Part shown: piece by piece, positions 11,902 through 24,255 of the stretch
How positions within the stretch are numbered: the first letter of the stretch is position 1
How the letters are laid out: each line of letters begins with the position of its first letter
Assembly: GCA_003546025.1 (NCBI GenBank)
Contig: QPKB01000008.1
Coordinates: forward strand, 14,238,310-14,302,309
Source: Camphora micrantha
Taxonomy: Eukaryota; Streptophyta; Magnoliopsida; Laurales; Lauraceae
Reading direction: 5' to 3'
DNA length: 64,000 nt
Made by a program: the position numbers and the translations under genes
The notes under the pieces: generated by a model
What the model saw: the letters and a program-made list of their open reading frames with translations, nothing else
Told to the model about the DNA's origin: nothing
Database searches by the model: none

Positions 11902-12999
11902 TTTATTTATTTATGGCTAAGGAATGTAAAAGGAAAATAAAAAATTATTGAGATAGACAACATTTTACCCAAGAGAGAGAGAAGGACAACATTTTTTAAA
12001 GTGGTAAACCCCATCAGTGGGGAAACATCCAAGGCAAAAGAACGGAATTTTATTACAGATGAATATGGAGTAGAGTACATATTAAAAGTTTAAACATTAC
12101 AAACTACAAACCACGCATCTAGTGCATTGGTTTAAGCATTGTCCCATTAGGGGACAGCATACTTACACCTGAGGATGAGCGCACTTGAGGGACAATATAA
12201 CAAGAAACTTTATAAGAAAAAAAATGGAATTAAGAATGCAGATGAATTAACAAAACCCAAGTCATGGTGGTAAGAGAGGAGTGAGTCCCCTTTGTCCATT
12301 GAAAATTTTTTTTGCATGCATTCTCGTCAAAATCACTTAGTGACATTGTTGTAATTCTAAAGGCCTAATTTTGCAAATACTAAATTGTGACAAATATGAA
12401 TGCCACTTAAAAGTTATATTTATCAATACTACATAGGTACTGTTTTCTTGCAAACTATAAAGAAAAATTCTAAAAATAAGAATGATGCTTAAATGTTATA
12501 TGTATCAATACTATATATAGGTAATTCATGTTGCTTTCTTGCAAATTATAAAGACAAATTATAAAAAATACATAAACTATAAGAAATGCAGTTATATAAG
12601 TAAGAAAAATTGTGTTATAGCTACCGTTGTGGTAATAGAAAGTGAAACGTAAACAATGGGAAAAGGGAAAAGGAGAAAAAAGGGAAGAAAAGCAGAAAAA
12701 TCACGACTGAAAAAAATAAATCAATGGCATAGTTAAGAATTAATAAATAAGTAATTACTCTTTAGAGAGGGCTCCCGCGCACGCACTTCAGGCCATTTTT
12801 TTCTGCAATGAATAAGATGTTCAAAGAATAATAAATTAGAATCTAATTAACTTAATCCATTCAACATGACAAAAGTAAATGGTGATTAAAGTTTAGAGAT
12901 ACCTTCATCAAAACTCCAATAATCTTTTCCATCTTCTCTAGGTCCGCCAAACATAGAATACTACATTACAAACAGATCTATCTCATCTTCTCAAACCAT

Positions 13000-15552
13000 T
13001 CATCTGATATAAATCATATTGGTGAAAGGCCCTGCGTTTGCTGTTTCTGTTGCAGGTTTAGCGACCTTGGGAGATTCAAATACTTTCCAAAACCTTAACG
13101 CTTCGTCGGCTCCAGCAGATGCTATTGTGCATCCATCTGGACTCTGAAAATTTTAGTGAAAACCCAAAAAGCAATCAGAAATCAATTAAAATGAGCAAAA
13201 ACTACTACAAAATCATATGGTTTCAATAGGAAGAGCTTCTGCTCTAATACCTGAGCCATGAACAGAACTCTAGAAGTATGACCGGTAAGCTCCGTGATCT
13301 TAACCATTGATGGGTACTTCCACAAGGTGAGTTGGTTTTTTGTAAAACCATGAGAGCTCAACAATTCCCTCTCGTTCTTGCTCCAAAGCAATGAACAAAC
13401 TTGTGAACCCGTATCAACAGAATTCAAGCAGGCACCGGTGTGAGTGTTCCAGAACTTAATGCTCCTATCTCCAGTACCACCCCCAGAAGCAAGCAGGTTT
13501 CTCTGGAATGGACTCCATGCCAGAGCTTTCACAGCAGCACTGTGATCTTCAAATCTGTGAAGCCATTGGGTTCGAGAATTTGAAGAAGCCATCGACAGGT
13601 CCCATATGTAGAGGAGATTGTCATTCCCCCCACTTGCCAATTGCTGACCAGAGCCTGACCATTTTAGTCCACACACCTCATCGCCATGGCCTCTGTATGT
13701 TTGAATGATGGGGGATCTTATTCTCAAATCATTGTTAATTAACATGGCATCCTTTCCTCCAGTTGATAGAATATGATCATTCCAAGAAAGAGAGCCAATT
13801 CGAGATCGATGACCACCTTGCAGAGTTCTCAACTGCAAGAATATATTCAATCAAACAAACAACATGAGGGAGGCAAATTTATATTTGTTAGAGAAAACAC
13901 ATCTCATTACACTTTAAAATCATATGGAAACCAGCAACTGAAATTATAATAATTAGAAACAGAGCCATATGATGTAAGACCAAATCACATACCTTTCGGT
14001 TGACGGTAGCGTCCCAGACCTCAACACTGGAACTGTTCAGCCCAACAGCAATATGCTGCCCATCAGGAGCCCAACTGACGCTGGTTACAGGGCCAGTTTC
14101 TTCATCTGTGCTTAAAAGCTCTGAAGCAGATCCATCTGAAGCATCCCACAAATGCACCGTGTTGCGCAAAGCAATTGCCACAAAATTGGTAGTGCTCCAA
14201 TCAAGCAGGTTCAGATAGAAGTCATCTAGAATCTCTGCTGCATCTAGTGTCCTCTCTGCAGACTGTAATCAGATAAATTGAAAAGAAATCATCAGTTGAA
14301 AACACCAATGTGAAAAAAGAAGATGGAAATGGAAGCGCATGAGCAGGAAAATCAATGCCAGAATCAAAGAAACAAGAAATGATAAGAGAACCCACCTTGG
14401 AAATGTATCTGCGTTGCTTCATCGATTTCACTTGATAGTTAGATATACTCTCCGAAAAGACCTCTTTGCAATTTCTATTTTCAGATGTGGGAGGTTTGTT
14501 CGTAAAATTGAGGATTCGGGTTCTATTCATCATGGCAGCTTCTGCCAGATGCTTCCTGTAAGCCTCCCTTGATGGAGAAACATCCTCCAGATGCTCTTTC
14601 TGTTTTCTAGCATCCAATAACAAGTAACGTGCCATGTCAAAATCCATGGAAGACCTGTTTGGGATGAATCTGTCACCCTGCACATTATAAAAAGAACAAG
14701 GACTTATCATAAAAATTGTACGATAGATAACGTTAATAAAAACATAACCAGCTAAATCAGAGATGATGAAGAATTCAAATGAGATTCCACGAACATCTCT
14801 TTATGAAGGACGGGCAGGAAAGAAAAGCCAGAAACAAAAAAGGACAAAGAAAAGGGCAATAATAAACAGTTGAATGGATAAATTAGAGATAATGAAAACA
14901 TAACTAAAATCCTAAATCAGATAGATGATAAAATGTGAATTGGATCACCTGAAATCCCTTTTTTTTATTGATCAAGAACGAACAGAAAAGAACACCAAGA
15001 AACAAAATTCATAGAGAAGGCAATCATAAACCAGAACCATAATACTATATCAGAGATGATTAAGAGATTGAAATCAGATTCTGTTAATATCTTTCCTTTT
15101 CCATCTTTCACAAAAACAAACAGGAGACGAAATCCAGAAGCCCAGAAATCTTCAATTCGAATTCTACCTACATCTCCTACTTTCATGAACAAGAACGAAC
15201 AAAAAAAAGAAAACCCGGACATCGAACTCAAATCGAATTCAACCCAGCTCTTCTTCTTTTATGAACAAGAACGAACAAGAAGAAACCCAGACACAGAATT
15301 CAACCAATTCTTCTTCTTTTTGTACACAATAACGAACAAAAAAGAGAACCCAGAAACAAAAAATCAAAGAAAAAGGGCAATCAGCATTTAGTGGATCGAT
15401 ACATAGTGGTTTTTGGCTGGGACGGAGTTGCCTCTTGACAGTGTGACGACTACGATCCTGAAGCGTTGCCGAGACTTGGTCCTGCTAGAAAACACTGAAG
15501 AAGAAGAAGAAGAAGCAGAAGAAGAAGCAGAAAAGAAAGCTCCACTGTCCAT
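13000..15552 (-). CDS. CDC20: CDC20 (APC/C activator), copy A, probably impaired
   Basis: Five exons on the minus strand: 15406-15552, 14396-14677, 13993-14262, 13251-13832 and 13000-13143. The product is a WD40 co-activator that brings substrates to the anaphase-promoting complex at mitosis. Exons 2-5 are open and carry the C-box DRFIPNR, the R-I-L-N-F-T-N-K-P Mad2-binding-type motif, the WD40 propeller and the terminal Ile-Arg tail. Exon 1 differs from copy B: one base is missing after 'CGGCAA', one extra A follows 'AGCC' and restores the frame, and the first intron's donor CAC|GTATGT has become CACTATGT, losing the GT. A GT three bases on could in principle be used. Substitutions in conserved places (RSR-I-GSL, A-M-L-INND) also move away from the family pattern. 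The exon-1 changes lie in a stretch rich in single-base indels, so they may be sequence errors. Confidence 0.85.
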
Positions 15553-15789
15553 GATATTATAGCACAAAAATCAAAGAACAAAAGGAAATCCTGCCAAAAC
15601 AAAGAATCAGATGAACAATGCAGTAATAACAAAAATTTCACGAATCAATTGCACAGAGTGATAGAGAGAATTTGAGACAGAGAGATGATGTGAGTTTAAG
15701 CGAGATATTTCCTAAGAGCGCAGAAATCAATTGAGAGAGAGAGAGAGATGAGAGAGAGAGAGTTTGAGCGAGATTTTGTCAGAGCGCAG

Positions 15790-15797
15790 CTTTATAG
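15790..15797 (-). promoter_or_regulatory. TATA box, CDC20 copy A
   Basis: CTATAAAG on the minus strand, about 238 bases upstream of the ATG. A CT-rich (GA/CT)n leader (15735-15770) lies between it and the start codon, common in plant 5' UTRs. Confidence 0.55.
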
Positions 15798-15842
15798 GGG
15801 TTTAGTGTGTCTAATTTGAGTCGTTTACCAATCTCAAGTCTC

Positions 15843-15871
15843 AACGGCACCTTCTAAATTTAATTTGGCGC
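15843..15871 (-). promoter_or_regulatory. MSA core and E2F-like site, CDC20 copy A
   Basis: AACGG at 15843-15847 is the core of the MSA element bound by three-repeat MYBs in G2/M genes. TTTGGCGC at 15864-15871 fits the E2F consensus TTTSSCGC. Both lie just upstream of the TATA box. Binding is inferred from motif and gene class only. Confidence 0.45.
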
Positions 15872-15879
15872 AACTGCCA

Positions 15880-16613
15880 CACTCGCTCAATTTTTACACT
15901 TGTCAAAAGTTTGTACTCTGTAGTTAAAGTGAAGTTAATGGATCCTACTGCGGTAAAGTGAAGTTAAATGGGTCCTGACTGTTTAAAATTTCGGGCTCTA
16001 TCCTATTGGCATGGATTTGGTCCCAAAAATGAAGTATTGTGCTATACCTTCATTTTATTGGGGGTCCATCTATCTCTACGATTAAGATTTCACGGACTTT
16101 GGAACCCTCAAACCGTGCAGGGTAAGCCCATGCTCTATCTTTTTTAAAAGGTGCAAGCTTTTAAAAATGGGCCTTACTGTCTCTTGACTTTAGGACAAGA
16201 ACGAAGGCCCTCACTTTTGCGGCCGGGCTGAACCTCATCATCAAAGGGCCAGATCAACTGGGTTAGTACCCTCAAGAATGTCTGACAACTCAGGTTTGTT
16301 TTTTCTTTCTCAGATTACATTTTGGTTCTGAATTTTTTTTCCGTTTTTTTTTTTTTTAACCCCAATTTGGCAAATTTATTGTCATTTTATAACCTATATT
16401 GTATATTTAAGAGTGAGTATGCATTGAATAAACTCTTCCCCACCCCCAACACACACACACACCTTCTTTCCTATTTGATTTGTATGTTCCCAATTGTTGT
16501 CCATTGATTTGTATGTTCACAGTTGTTTGTATAAATACCTAAACAGTTACAATATTAATTTAACTGTAAGTGCCTAAATTAATACGGACTTGATTAGATA
16601 ATGTAAGACTTTT
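15880..16613. other. intergenic DNA upstream of CDC20 (copy A)
   Basis: No gene was seen. A poly-T run sits at about 16345-16358. Compared with copy B (32640-33370) this stretch has many single-base insertions and deletions. Confidence 0.5.
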
Positions 16614-17344
16614 TGTTAAATTTATTGGGAAGGATTGGATGCCTGCCACCTGAAAGAGAAGGAGAAGAGAAGGTTAGAGCCCCTGGCTGCTATCAGCCAA
16701 AGGCACTTCAATGCCTAAGTGCAGTCACTGAACAAAGGGTGAGTGAGGAAGAGGAAGAGAAAGAGTCTATGTGTGTATATCAATGAGAACATACTTGTCT
16801 TGGGCTTGCTTCTTGCATATATATAGGCGGAAGTCCCATCAGGCCTGTCTTTAGTGGAGGTAGGTGGAGGTATTATCCCATCGGACCATACCTTGATCTG
16901 TCAGTGGTTGAGTCCCATCGGACCTTACTCTGACATTTTGGAAGGGACGCAGCTATCGGTTAATGATAACTGCTTATCTTTATCTGGCGCATGTTCTTAT
17001 CTCCTGACACGTTCTGTAACGCGGGACAAGTGTCACTGGTTAAGAGTCGGTGCTCGTCTCGATTAACAAAACTGAGGATGGCATCGAGGCCAAGCACGAC
17101 CGTAAGATGGACGTCATCTGGCATTAATGCCGAGTTGCACTATGCCGAGCTGGTACTGTTACCGAACTGGAACAATCTCAATGAGACCGGGTCACACCGA
17201 GTTGGTACATTTACCGAAGCTAGGATGGTCTCGGTACCGTGAGAGTATCTTCACTGGCACTGTTGCTGAGATGAGATGAAGCTGAAACCCAGTCGGTACT
17301 CTTACTAAAATTAGGGTAATATCTGTATTATGAAATGTCCCACA
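16614..17344 (-). mobile_element. solo LTR, 731 bp (copy A)
   Basis: Read on the minus strand it begins TGTGGGACATTTC and ends AATAAATTTAACA, giving TG...CA ends. A TATATATA promoter-like box lies inside at about 16817-16824. The flanking five bases are ctttt (16609-16613) and cttta (17345-17349), a target-site duplication with one mismatch. No primer-binding site, coding domain or second LTR adjoins it, so it is a solo LTR left by recombination. The superfamily cannot be set from the LTR alone. Confidence 0.55.
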
Positions 17345-18282
17345 CTTTAACAATTTCAATAGATTATATTCCATATCAAAGTGAGCCATTGGCCATTGCC
17401 ATTTTGTTGCTTTATCTGTGAAATCTAACCTATAGGTTGAATTTACAAGTATCTCAAATAACAAGCAATATTTGGTTTTTTGGCCAAATATGTTGTCTAT
17501 CTATGTATCTGTTCCTCCATGCTTATGGGTGGATGTATCAATTGTATAAGGGTACATCCATATTGTATTTTGATGGCTGATGTTGTTGTTGAACCTATTC
17601 TTTGTTTTATTATGTCATTTTTCTTTCTTTTTATTTTGAATTATAACAAAATTGTTAGGGGTTATTTACACTGAAAAAGGAATTTTAGTTTTTTTGTCAG
17701 TTTAGTCAATGTGTTTGAAAATGAAACATGCTTACAACTTATACTTCGCCTCTCATCTACTGTTGTTTTTAATATTTTGTCTGAATTTTGAGTTTCTCAT
17801 TTTTAAGAAAAAAAAAAAAAAAAACTTGTAGTTGATTGAGAACTAAACCATGACAATTGCTCTTACTTTAACTTAATTTATTTTATCTAATATAGATCTT
17901 ATGTTAATTAATTACACAGTTCATGGTTTAGAGTGTGGTTATGAAGCCCATGATTGGATATAGAGTCCATGATTTCCCAACTAGTGGCGTCTAATATCAC
18001 TTATGTTATTATTTTATTGTGATATTTTCTTGAAAATACTCAGCCACAAGACATGATTTTTTTTCTTTGTTTAGAAAATGACATATTTAACTGCATCGAT
18101 GATGTGACAATCATGTAACGCTTTTAAAACAAAAGGAATGGTGAGGGTAATTGTAAAAAAATTGCTTTTAAGTTGAGATATGACTTTTGATGAGAAAATG
18201 TTAGTTGATACATTTAAATACTTTATATCCATTTAAACTCAATATATTTTCTCTTTTGTTGTTGCTAATGTGAAGAAAGTAT
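17345..18282. other. intergenic AT-rich DNA (copy A)
   Basis: No gene was seen. There is a poly-A run at 17810-17824. It ends with AGTAT (18278-18282), the target site of the copia insertion. Confidence 0.55.
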
Positions 18283-18455
18283 TGTTGTGCGCGTGTATGC
18301 GGAAACGTGAATTAATGCGATCGAGCAAACAATAAACCACACAAGATCAAGCAATCACACACAAGAGAATTACGTGGTTTGGCAATCTTGCCTACGTCCA
18401 CGGGAAAGAAACTCGACTCTCCTTGGATTCACTCTCTGTATGATATGTTCTAGTC
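18283..18455 (-). mobile_element. copia LTR fragment cut by the gap (copy A)
   Basis: The first 173 bases match the LTR at 35046-35218, preceded by the same AGTAT flank. The element then runs into the N gap, so it is unknown whether a full element or only a part exists in copy A. Confidence 0.9.
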
Positions 18456-19307
18456 NNNNNNNNNNNNNNNNNNNNNNNNNNNNNNNNNNNNNNNNNNNNN
18501 NNNNNNNNNNNNNNNNNNNNNNNNNNNNNNNNNNNNNNNNNNNNNNNNNNNNNNNNNNNNNNNNNNNNNNNNNNNNNNNNNNNNNNNNNNNNNNNNNNNN
18601 NNNNNNNNNNNNNNNNNNNNNNNNNNNNNNNNNNNNNNNNNNNNNNNNNNNNNNNNNNNNNNNNNNNNNNNNNNNNNNNNNNNNNNNNNNNNNNNNNNNN
18701 NNNNNNNNNNNNNNNNNNNNNNNNNNNNNNNNNNNNNNNNNNNNNNNNNNNNNNNNNNNNNNNNNNNNNNNNNNNNNNNNNNNNNNNNNNNNNNNNNNNN
18801 NNNNNNNNNNNNNNNNNNNNNNNNNNNNNNNNNNNNNNNNNNNNNNNNNNNNNNNNNNNNNNNNNNNNNNNNNNNNNNNNNNNNNNNNNNNNNNNNNNNN
18901 NNNNNNNNNNNNNNNNNNNNNNNNNNNNNNNNNNNNNNNNNNNNNNNNNNNNNNNNNNNNNNNNNNNNNNNNNNNNNNNNNNNNNNNNNNNNNNNNNNNN
19001 NNNNNNNNNNNNNNNNNNNNNNNNNNNNNNNNNNNNNNNNNNNNNNNNNNNNNNNNNNNNNNNNNNNNNNNNNNNNNNNNNNNNNNNNNNNNNNNNNNNN
19101 NNNNNNNNNNNNNNNNNNNNNNNNNNNNNNNNNNNNNNNNNNNNNNNNNNNNNNNNNNNNNNNNNNNNNNNNNNNNNNNNNNNNNNNNNNNNNNNNNNNN
19201 NNNNNNNNNNNNNNNNNNNNNNNNNNNNNNNNNNNNNNNNNNNNNNNNNNNNNNNNNNNNNNNNNNNNNNNNNNNNNNNNNNNNNNNNNNNNNNNNNNNN
19301 NNNNNNN
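18456..19307. other. assembly gap, 852 N
   Basis: Unknown bases. The gap lies exactly at the junction of direct copies A and B. Confidence 1.
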
Positions 19308-20641
19308 TTTTCTTTAAATGTAAGTATTCACACGCCTAACGTGCACACACTCACCCAGATCTTTGCCATCAACGCTACCACCATGAATTGATCCCTTGTC
19401 GTTTCACATAAATAAGGACAGACGGACCGGAATCGTGGTGCTGTGAAAGTCTCATTAGATGAAAAGGTAGTTCACTGGAGCCATACCCCTGAGCGTACTT
19501 AATGTATACCATAAATATTTAGTATTTTGTAGAAGTGTTGAATTTGAATTTAAGAGGTACATGGAATGCTGGAAATTTGGTATATTTTTTGTTTCTTTTC
19601 TTTTCTTTTCTTCTGGTTTTTTCTTATGTGTGTTTTATATTTGCTAAAACTTCAAATGATGTCAAGCAATATAACATTGCAAACTCAATGTTGTTGTATA
19701 GCTGTCTCACCAAGTGTATATATGAACAATTGATGTTACTCACACTTATGCTTTGTGTTTATGAACTGCTTTCTGAACAAAGGATAGTGCTTATATAGTA
19801 GACTTGTTTTGACATTTTTGCTTCTTTTATCATTTAAAAGAAACAGGAACATCTGAGAGACAATAAATAATAGCTGTTTTACTAGGGAAAAAAAAAAACT
19901 GTTTATAAGTAAATGTTTAGTGAAGGCTTGACTGTTCCAAACAATGAGACTCCAAAATATATACACATGTTATACTTAAGGGACATTCATTTGCATATAT
20001 CCCTCACTAATATGGTTAGAGACAAACTTTATGGGGCACACCTAGGGCCCCACTAATCATAGGACTTGGGGGATGGAAAGGGACATCTTGGATGGGCCCA
20101 TATATCAAGTCTGGGGTCAATCTCATGCCTCTACCCTCTTCATCCACGGCCCACAAGTTTAATGACTATATATTAAAAGAATTAGACTCTCGACCGAACC
20201 AACAATCCAATCCATTCATAACAGTGAAAACTTGATGGATCTAGTGCAATTCAAGGGGTACCATGTGTGTGGATGGTTCGAATGAATCATAAAGTTGGCT
20301 CCTCTATCCTGCCCTCACTGTAATATGGTGAGGGATAGATGCACATGAATATTTTTCATTAAACTTTATACCTAATAAAACATTTAAAAATAAGAGCCCG
20401 GATGTTTCAGTGCCAACCTAAACTAGAATCAGCCCATAATGTACTGAAAGGACTTTACAATTGATGTTCCAGTTTCGGTCGAGAAGTCTAGCGTTTCTCT
20501 CGGGTCTAGGACCTGGATTGAGCCCACAAAATAACTACTTTTGGGGTGGGGGTCATGGGAGTAGTTAATCCACAGAGGTCTTAGCAAATGTTTTGATTAG
20601 AAAACATTTGTTTTCCATATGGTGATAAAATTTATCTTGAT
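19308..20641. other. intergenic DNA (copy B)
   Basis: Counterpart of 2729-4076. No gene was seen. Confidence 0.55.
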
Positions 20642-21045
20642 ACTACAACCCAAAAACAAGGAAATTGGAAACACGGTAAAAACCGTTCCTAACAGAAATG
20701 GAAACGGGTGTTATTAAACCGCTTCAAAACAAGGTTGCTCTAAAAAAAATTTGGATGATGGTCCATAACCTTTACAAACTTTAATAACCAGAAACAATTA
20801 TTTGAATTCAGTCTATAATTTCTTGCAAACTGTTCTAAATTTTAATAACCATAACACAGTTTTGAAACCGTTCTATAATTCATAAAACCGTTTACTAAAT
20901 TTTAATAACCGACGAATAGTTTTCGAAACGTTCCAAAATATCCTGGGAACAGTTCCAATTTTAATAACTGAGACAGTTTTTCAGTCCGTTTTGGGATCCA
21001 TTTCAAAAACCGTTCCCAAATTTATGAAACCATATCCGATTATTA
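20642..21045 (+). mobile_element. CACTA-like terminus with subterminal repeats (copy B)
   Basis: Counterpart of 4077-4450 with the same AACCGTT and TTTTAATAACC repeats, but with many extra bases, for example ACTACAACCCAAAAACAAGG at the terminus. The changes look like sequence noise rather than element evolution. Confidence 0.45.
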
Positions 21046-21370
21046 ATTATTTATATAGAAAAAAAAAACCACAATGCCGATGGAAAATTTTAATTATTTG
21101 CACACTAAATGCATTTTAAAAAAATCACCATAAAAATTGAAAACCCAGAAATATTAGCATTCACATCTATAACAAACATTCCATACTTACACATCATCAA
21201 ATGGTTCACAAAAGAATTAAAATTGGAATCAATATGCTAGATTAAATTCAATGTATAATATTACAATATTTGGAAATACCATACATATATATAACACAGT
21301 CACAACCCACAACATTCTGAGAAACATTCATCCACTTCATTTTCTAAAAAGAAATAAAAAGGCAAAGAGT

Positions 21371-23950
21371 TCATGTCCCTAGCACTTTCTCGGCATTCCA
21401 TAATGTTGCACCCTGTGGGCCGGTGTGTTCCTCTTCTTGAACTTGAGAGCGCAATGAAATGACATTGTTCTTGGCCACTATGATCAACAGACTGCTCCAT
21501 TAGTAAAGGATCACTGATAGTGAATTTCAAATTGTATCATAAATAATACAATTGCACTGTGATAAAAAAAGGAAAAGAAAAAGATCACTGATAGTGATTT
21601 CAATTTTCTTATTACTCTTACTAAAATAATGATGCAAACTTACCATAGCAATACTGAAGTTAGTTATTCCACTTAGAACTTGAGAAACCAGAAAGCACAT
21701 ATTTTCAAATTTGTTCTTAGTGCTATCATAAATTTGAAACAAGAAAAATCAAGATAATTATTAATAGAAAAGAGAATGATGCAGGTTTTAATTAAAATAA
21801 TCATAGTGAAGCCCATGTTCAACAGAGTAGATAAAGCGTTTCTAGTCAGGTTCATCTATTCATGTCAATTAAAACATGACACAAATATTAAGACTTCAAC
21901 ATCATTACAACACAATCAGATTTGATTGTCAAAAAAGAAAATAAAAAAGAGAGAAACATGAAAAGTAACCATTGAAAAACCCCAAATTTAGAAGTAAAAT
22001 AGAAAACTAAATTCCCCCATTACCCTTTGGAGGACCCATCCAACTAGCCTCCTTGGACAAAGTTATTGTGATCAATGATACAAGGCAGGTAGTTTCTAGA
22101 CTGCAAGATAAAGAAAAAGGAGCATATTTATCCAGATACTCTAGGATGTGTAAACAAATAATGGAAGAACAAGAGGAGAAAGAACAGCCTACATAAGAAG
22201 ACCTTCTTCCAAAGGCTCCCATGTATCGGTAATATCAGTAGAAACCAATTGATAATGTTTTGATGGAGACCAACAATCGTACTCCGAAAATTAAAATGCA
22301 ATATTTGATATGAAGAAAAATCATTTTAAGAAAATGTCATTAACACTAATGCCAAAAGTACCTCAACAAAAAGACAAGAAACCCAACAAAATATACATTT
22401 TTTTTACAAAGAAAAAGGCACCTAATCGACTTAGCATCATCACACACACCTAATTGAAGCTCTCCCATTGCTTTAAAGACAAATTTCAACTGGACCCTTT
22501 TTTCTTTACAAATGTTGCAGAAAGATTATTTTTTTATAGAAAAAAGTTTCCTCTGATGTGTTTATGCGTGTTGAACACACACGCTAAATTTTTGGAATAG
22601 CTGAACTAGTTATCATATACACATTGCCGAATCCCAAAACCCGATGTTCGCATTCTAAAAACAAGCCAGGGGATTTGGCATGAAGTTCGCATGATATCAA
22701 ATGCCTAAGTCCAAGTAATTTGCAGAAGAAAAGAACTAAGACAACTATAATGAGAAAACACAAGCAGAACTACCAATTGCATAACAAAAAGCATGGTACC
22801 CATCAATCATAGCTAAATCTTGGAAATGTCACATCATGCTTTAGCTAATATGAAAATTGGCGCATTAAGATTTATGAAAGATCAACACACTGTGGAATAT
22901 CACCAGTAAACAGAGTTAATTAGGTTGGTCAATTATGTATAGCACTTAAATAGATTTAATGAAGCACTATAGGGTTGAATACGACAGTTTCTCATGTGAA
23001 ATAGGTTTATTGACTAGTAGCAGTCACCTAGTTTAGAATTAATACGTCTTTCAATGGCAAAAGATGCTCTTAACAAGGGAACATGTACTAATTTCAAATA
23101 CCTTACCCAGGGATATATGATTTTCACATTGATGTGCTCCATATGATCTGCCATCATTTTTTAACTGAAACTCAATATTTTGACCCAATATAAATTGGTA
23201 GAAAAAAAGTAGGACAGAAAAGAAAAAGTTTAATAACAAGAGAAAATCCACCTTTCTTGCTAATAATCTACAGTCTCTGTTTCCAATACAAATTCAGTTT
23301 TGAACTCAGATTAATTACTCCACATCCATCCAAATTCCTACCTCCTTCAGCTAGATAAGAATCTGATTGCCCAAAAGACTTAGGCCTTCTTTTGTGACTA
23401 AAAGTTCACTTCAATATGGCATCAAAACAAGACTTAATTCAATGCAAAAGAATGAAATTTACTGATTAGAAGCACTCAATGTTAAAATTAATTCAATATG
23501 ATCTATTCTTGTTAATGGATAGATTCAACAGTAATGCTATAAATGTTGGTGTGTGTTCATGGGTGCTTAGATGCCTGTTTGATGAAAAAGTAGTTTAGGG
23601 AATAAAAGTACATTGATTAGAACTTGAATACCATTCCATACACATGTAAAAAGAGAGTGGTGCTATGAAATATCTACAATGAAAACAATTTGCATAAAAT
23701 CCCTGGTTTCTACGGGAAAAAAAAATTCTTCAATTAAAGACCCATCAGTGCCATCACAGAAAACATCATCTGATTCTACTAAGAAAAAGTAACTAATGCA
23801 GAAAATTGGAGCCATAATTAAATATAAAAAAGAAAGAAGAAAGTAACTAATCCTCAAAAGTCCAACCGACTGCAGAGTTCAATTGCATTCAAAGAAAGGG
23901 AGTTGGGCTTTTGCAAATTCTGTAAGCAAATTTCCTTGAGCAGAAATTGA
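21371..23950 (-). CDS. unrecognised multi-exon gene (copy B), frames broken
   Basis: Counterpart of 4750-7246. The same exon-like stretches are present, for example the exon with V-L-S-G-I-T-N-F-S-I-A-M before a GTAAGT-type donor and the terminal S-D-P-L-L-M-E-Q-S-V-D-H-S. Single-base insertions shift the frame inside several exons: after H-S-G-Q-E the terminal exon leaves the copy A frame. Either this copy is dead or, more likely, this part of the assembly has poor consensus. Product unknown. Confidence 0.35.
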
Positions 23951-24255
23951 AATTAAGCAACAGTGGAAAAATCAAACCATCACAAATCTGACAAAAGTAG
24001 CAGTAAAGGATATTGTTGTTGTCATTTCAGAACCAGTGGTTGTGTTTGCTTGCTTCATAAAGGAAACCATAATAATCTCTACATGATAACAAAGGAAAAG
24101 GAGGGAAGAGAAAAAGAAAAGTTTGTTTTCATACCAAGAACAAGACAACCTTCTCACCTGCAAAAGAAAACAAGTAATACCAAAAAAAAAAAAAAAAAAA
24201 AACACGCACGCACACAAGAGCCTTGACGCAAAGTTGCACCAAGAAGAACACCCAC

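Larger units (their letters stand above)
7700..12999. other. intergenic DNA between LOG fragment and CDC20 (copy A)
   Basis: No gene can be supported over about 5.3 kb. It contains several poly-A/T runs (7493-7511, 8741-8751, 9890-9904, 11092-11110), a LINE/SINE-like 3' tail near 9040-9090, an (AT)n microsatellite at 11881-11901 and an ACACTACAAAAATCTGC motif near 10969 that resembles a CACTA end. Short ORFs here lack motifs. Confidence 0.5.
2729..18455 (+). repeat. large direct duplication, copy A
   Basis: The whole block matches 19308-35218 in order and orientation: 'TTTTCTTTAAATG' edge, CACTA-like repeats, LOG fragment, CDC20, solo LTR, and the first 173 bases of the copia LTR. Offsets between CDC20 exons of the two copies stay at 16752-16754 bases, so the copies are nearly collinear. 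Copy A stops at the N gap inside the copia LTR. Confidence 0.95.

Noticed and set aside
13508..14572. Plus-strand frames across CDC20
   Set aside because: Antisense shadows of conserved CDC20 exons; the minus-strand model explains the sequence.
18374..19339. A 321-codon open frame
   Set aside because: It is open only because it is made of N; it spans the assembly gap.
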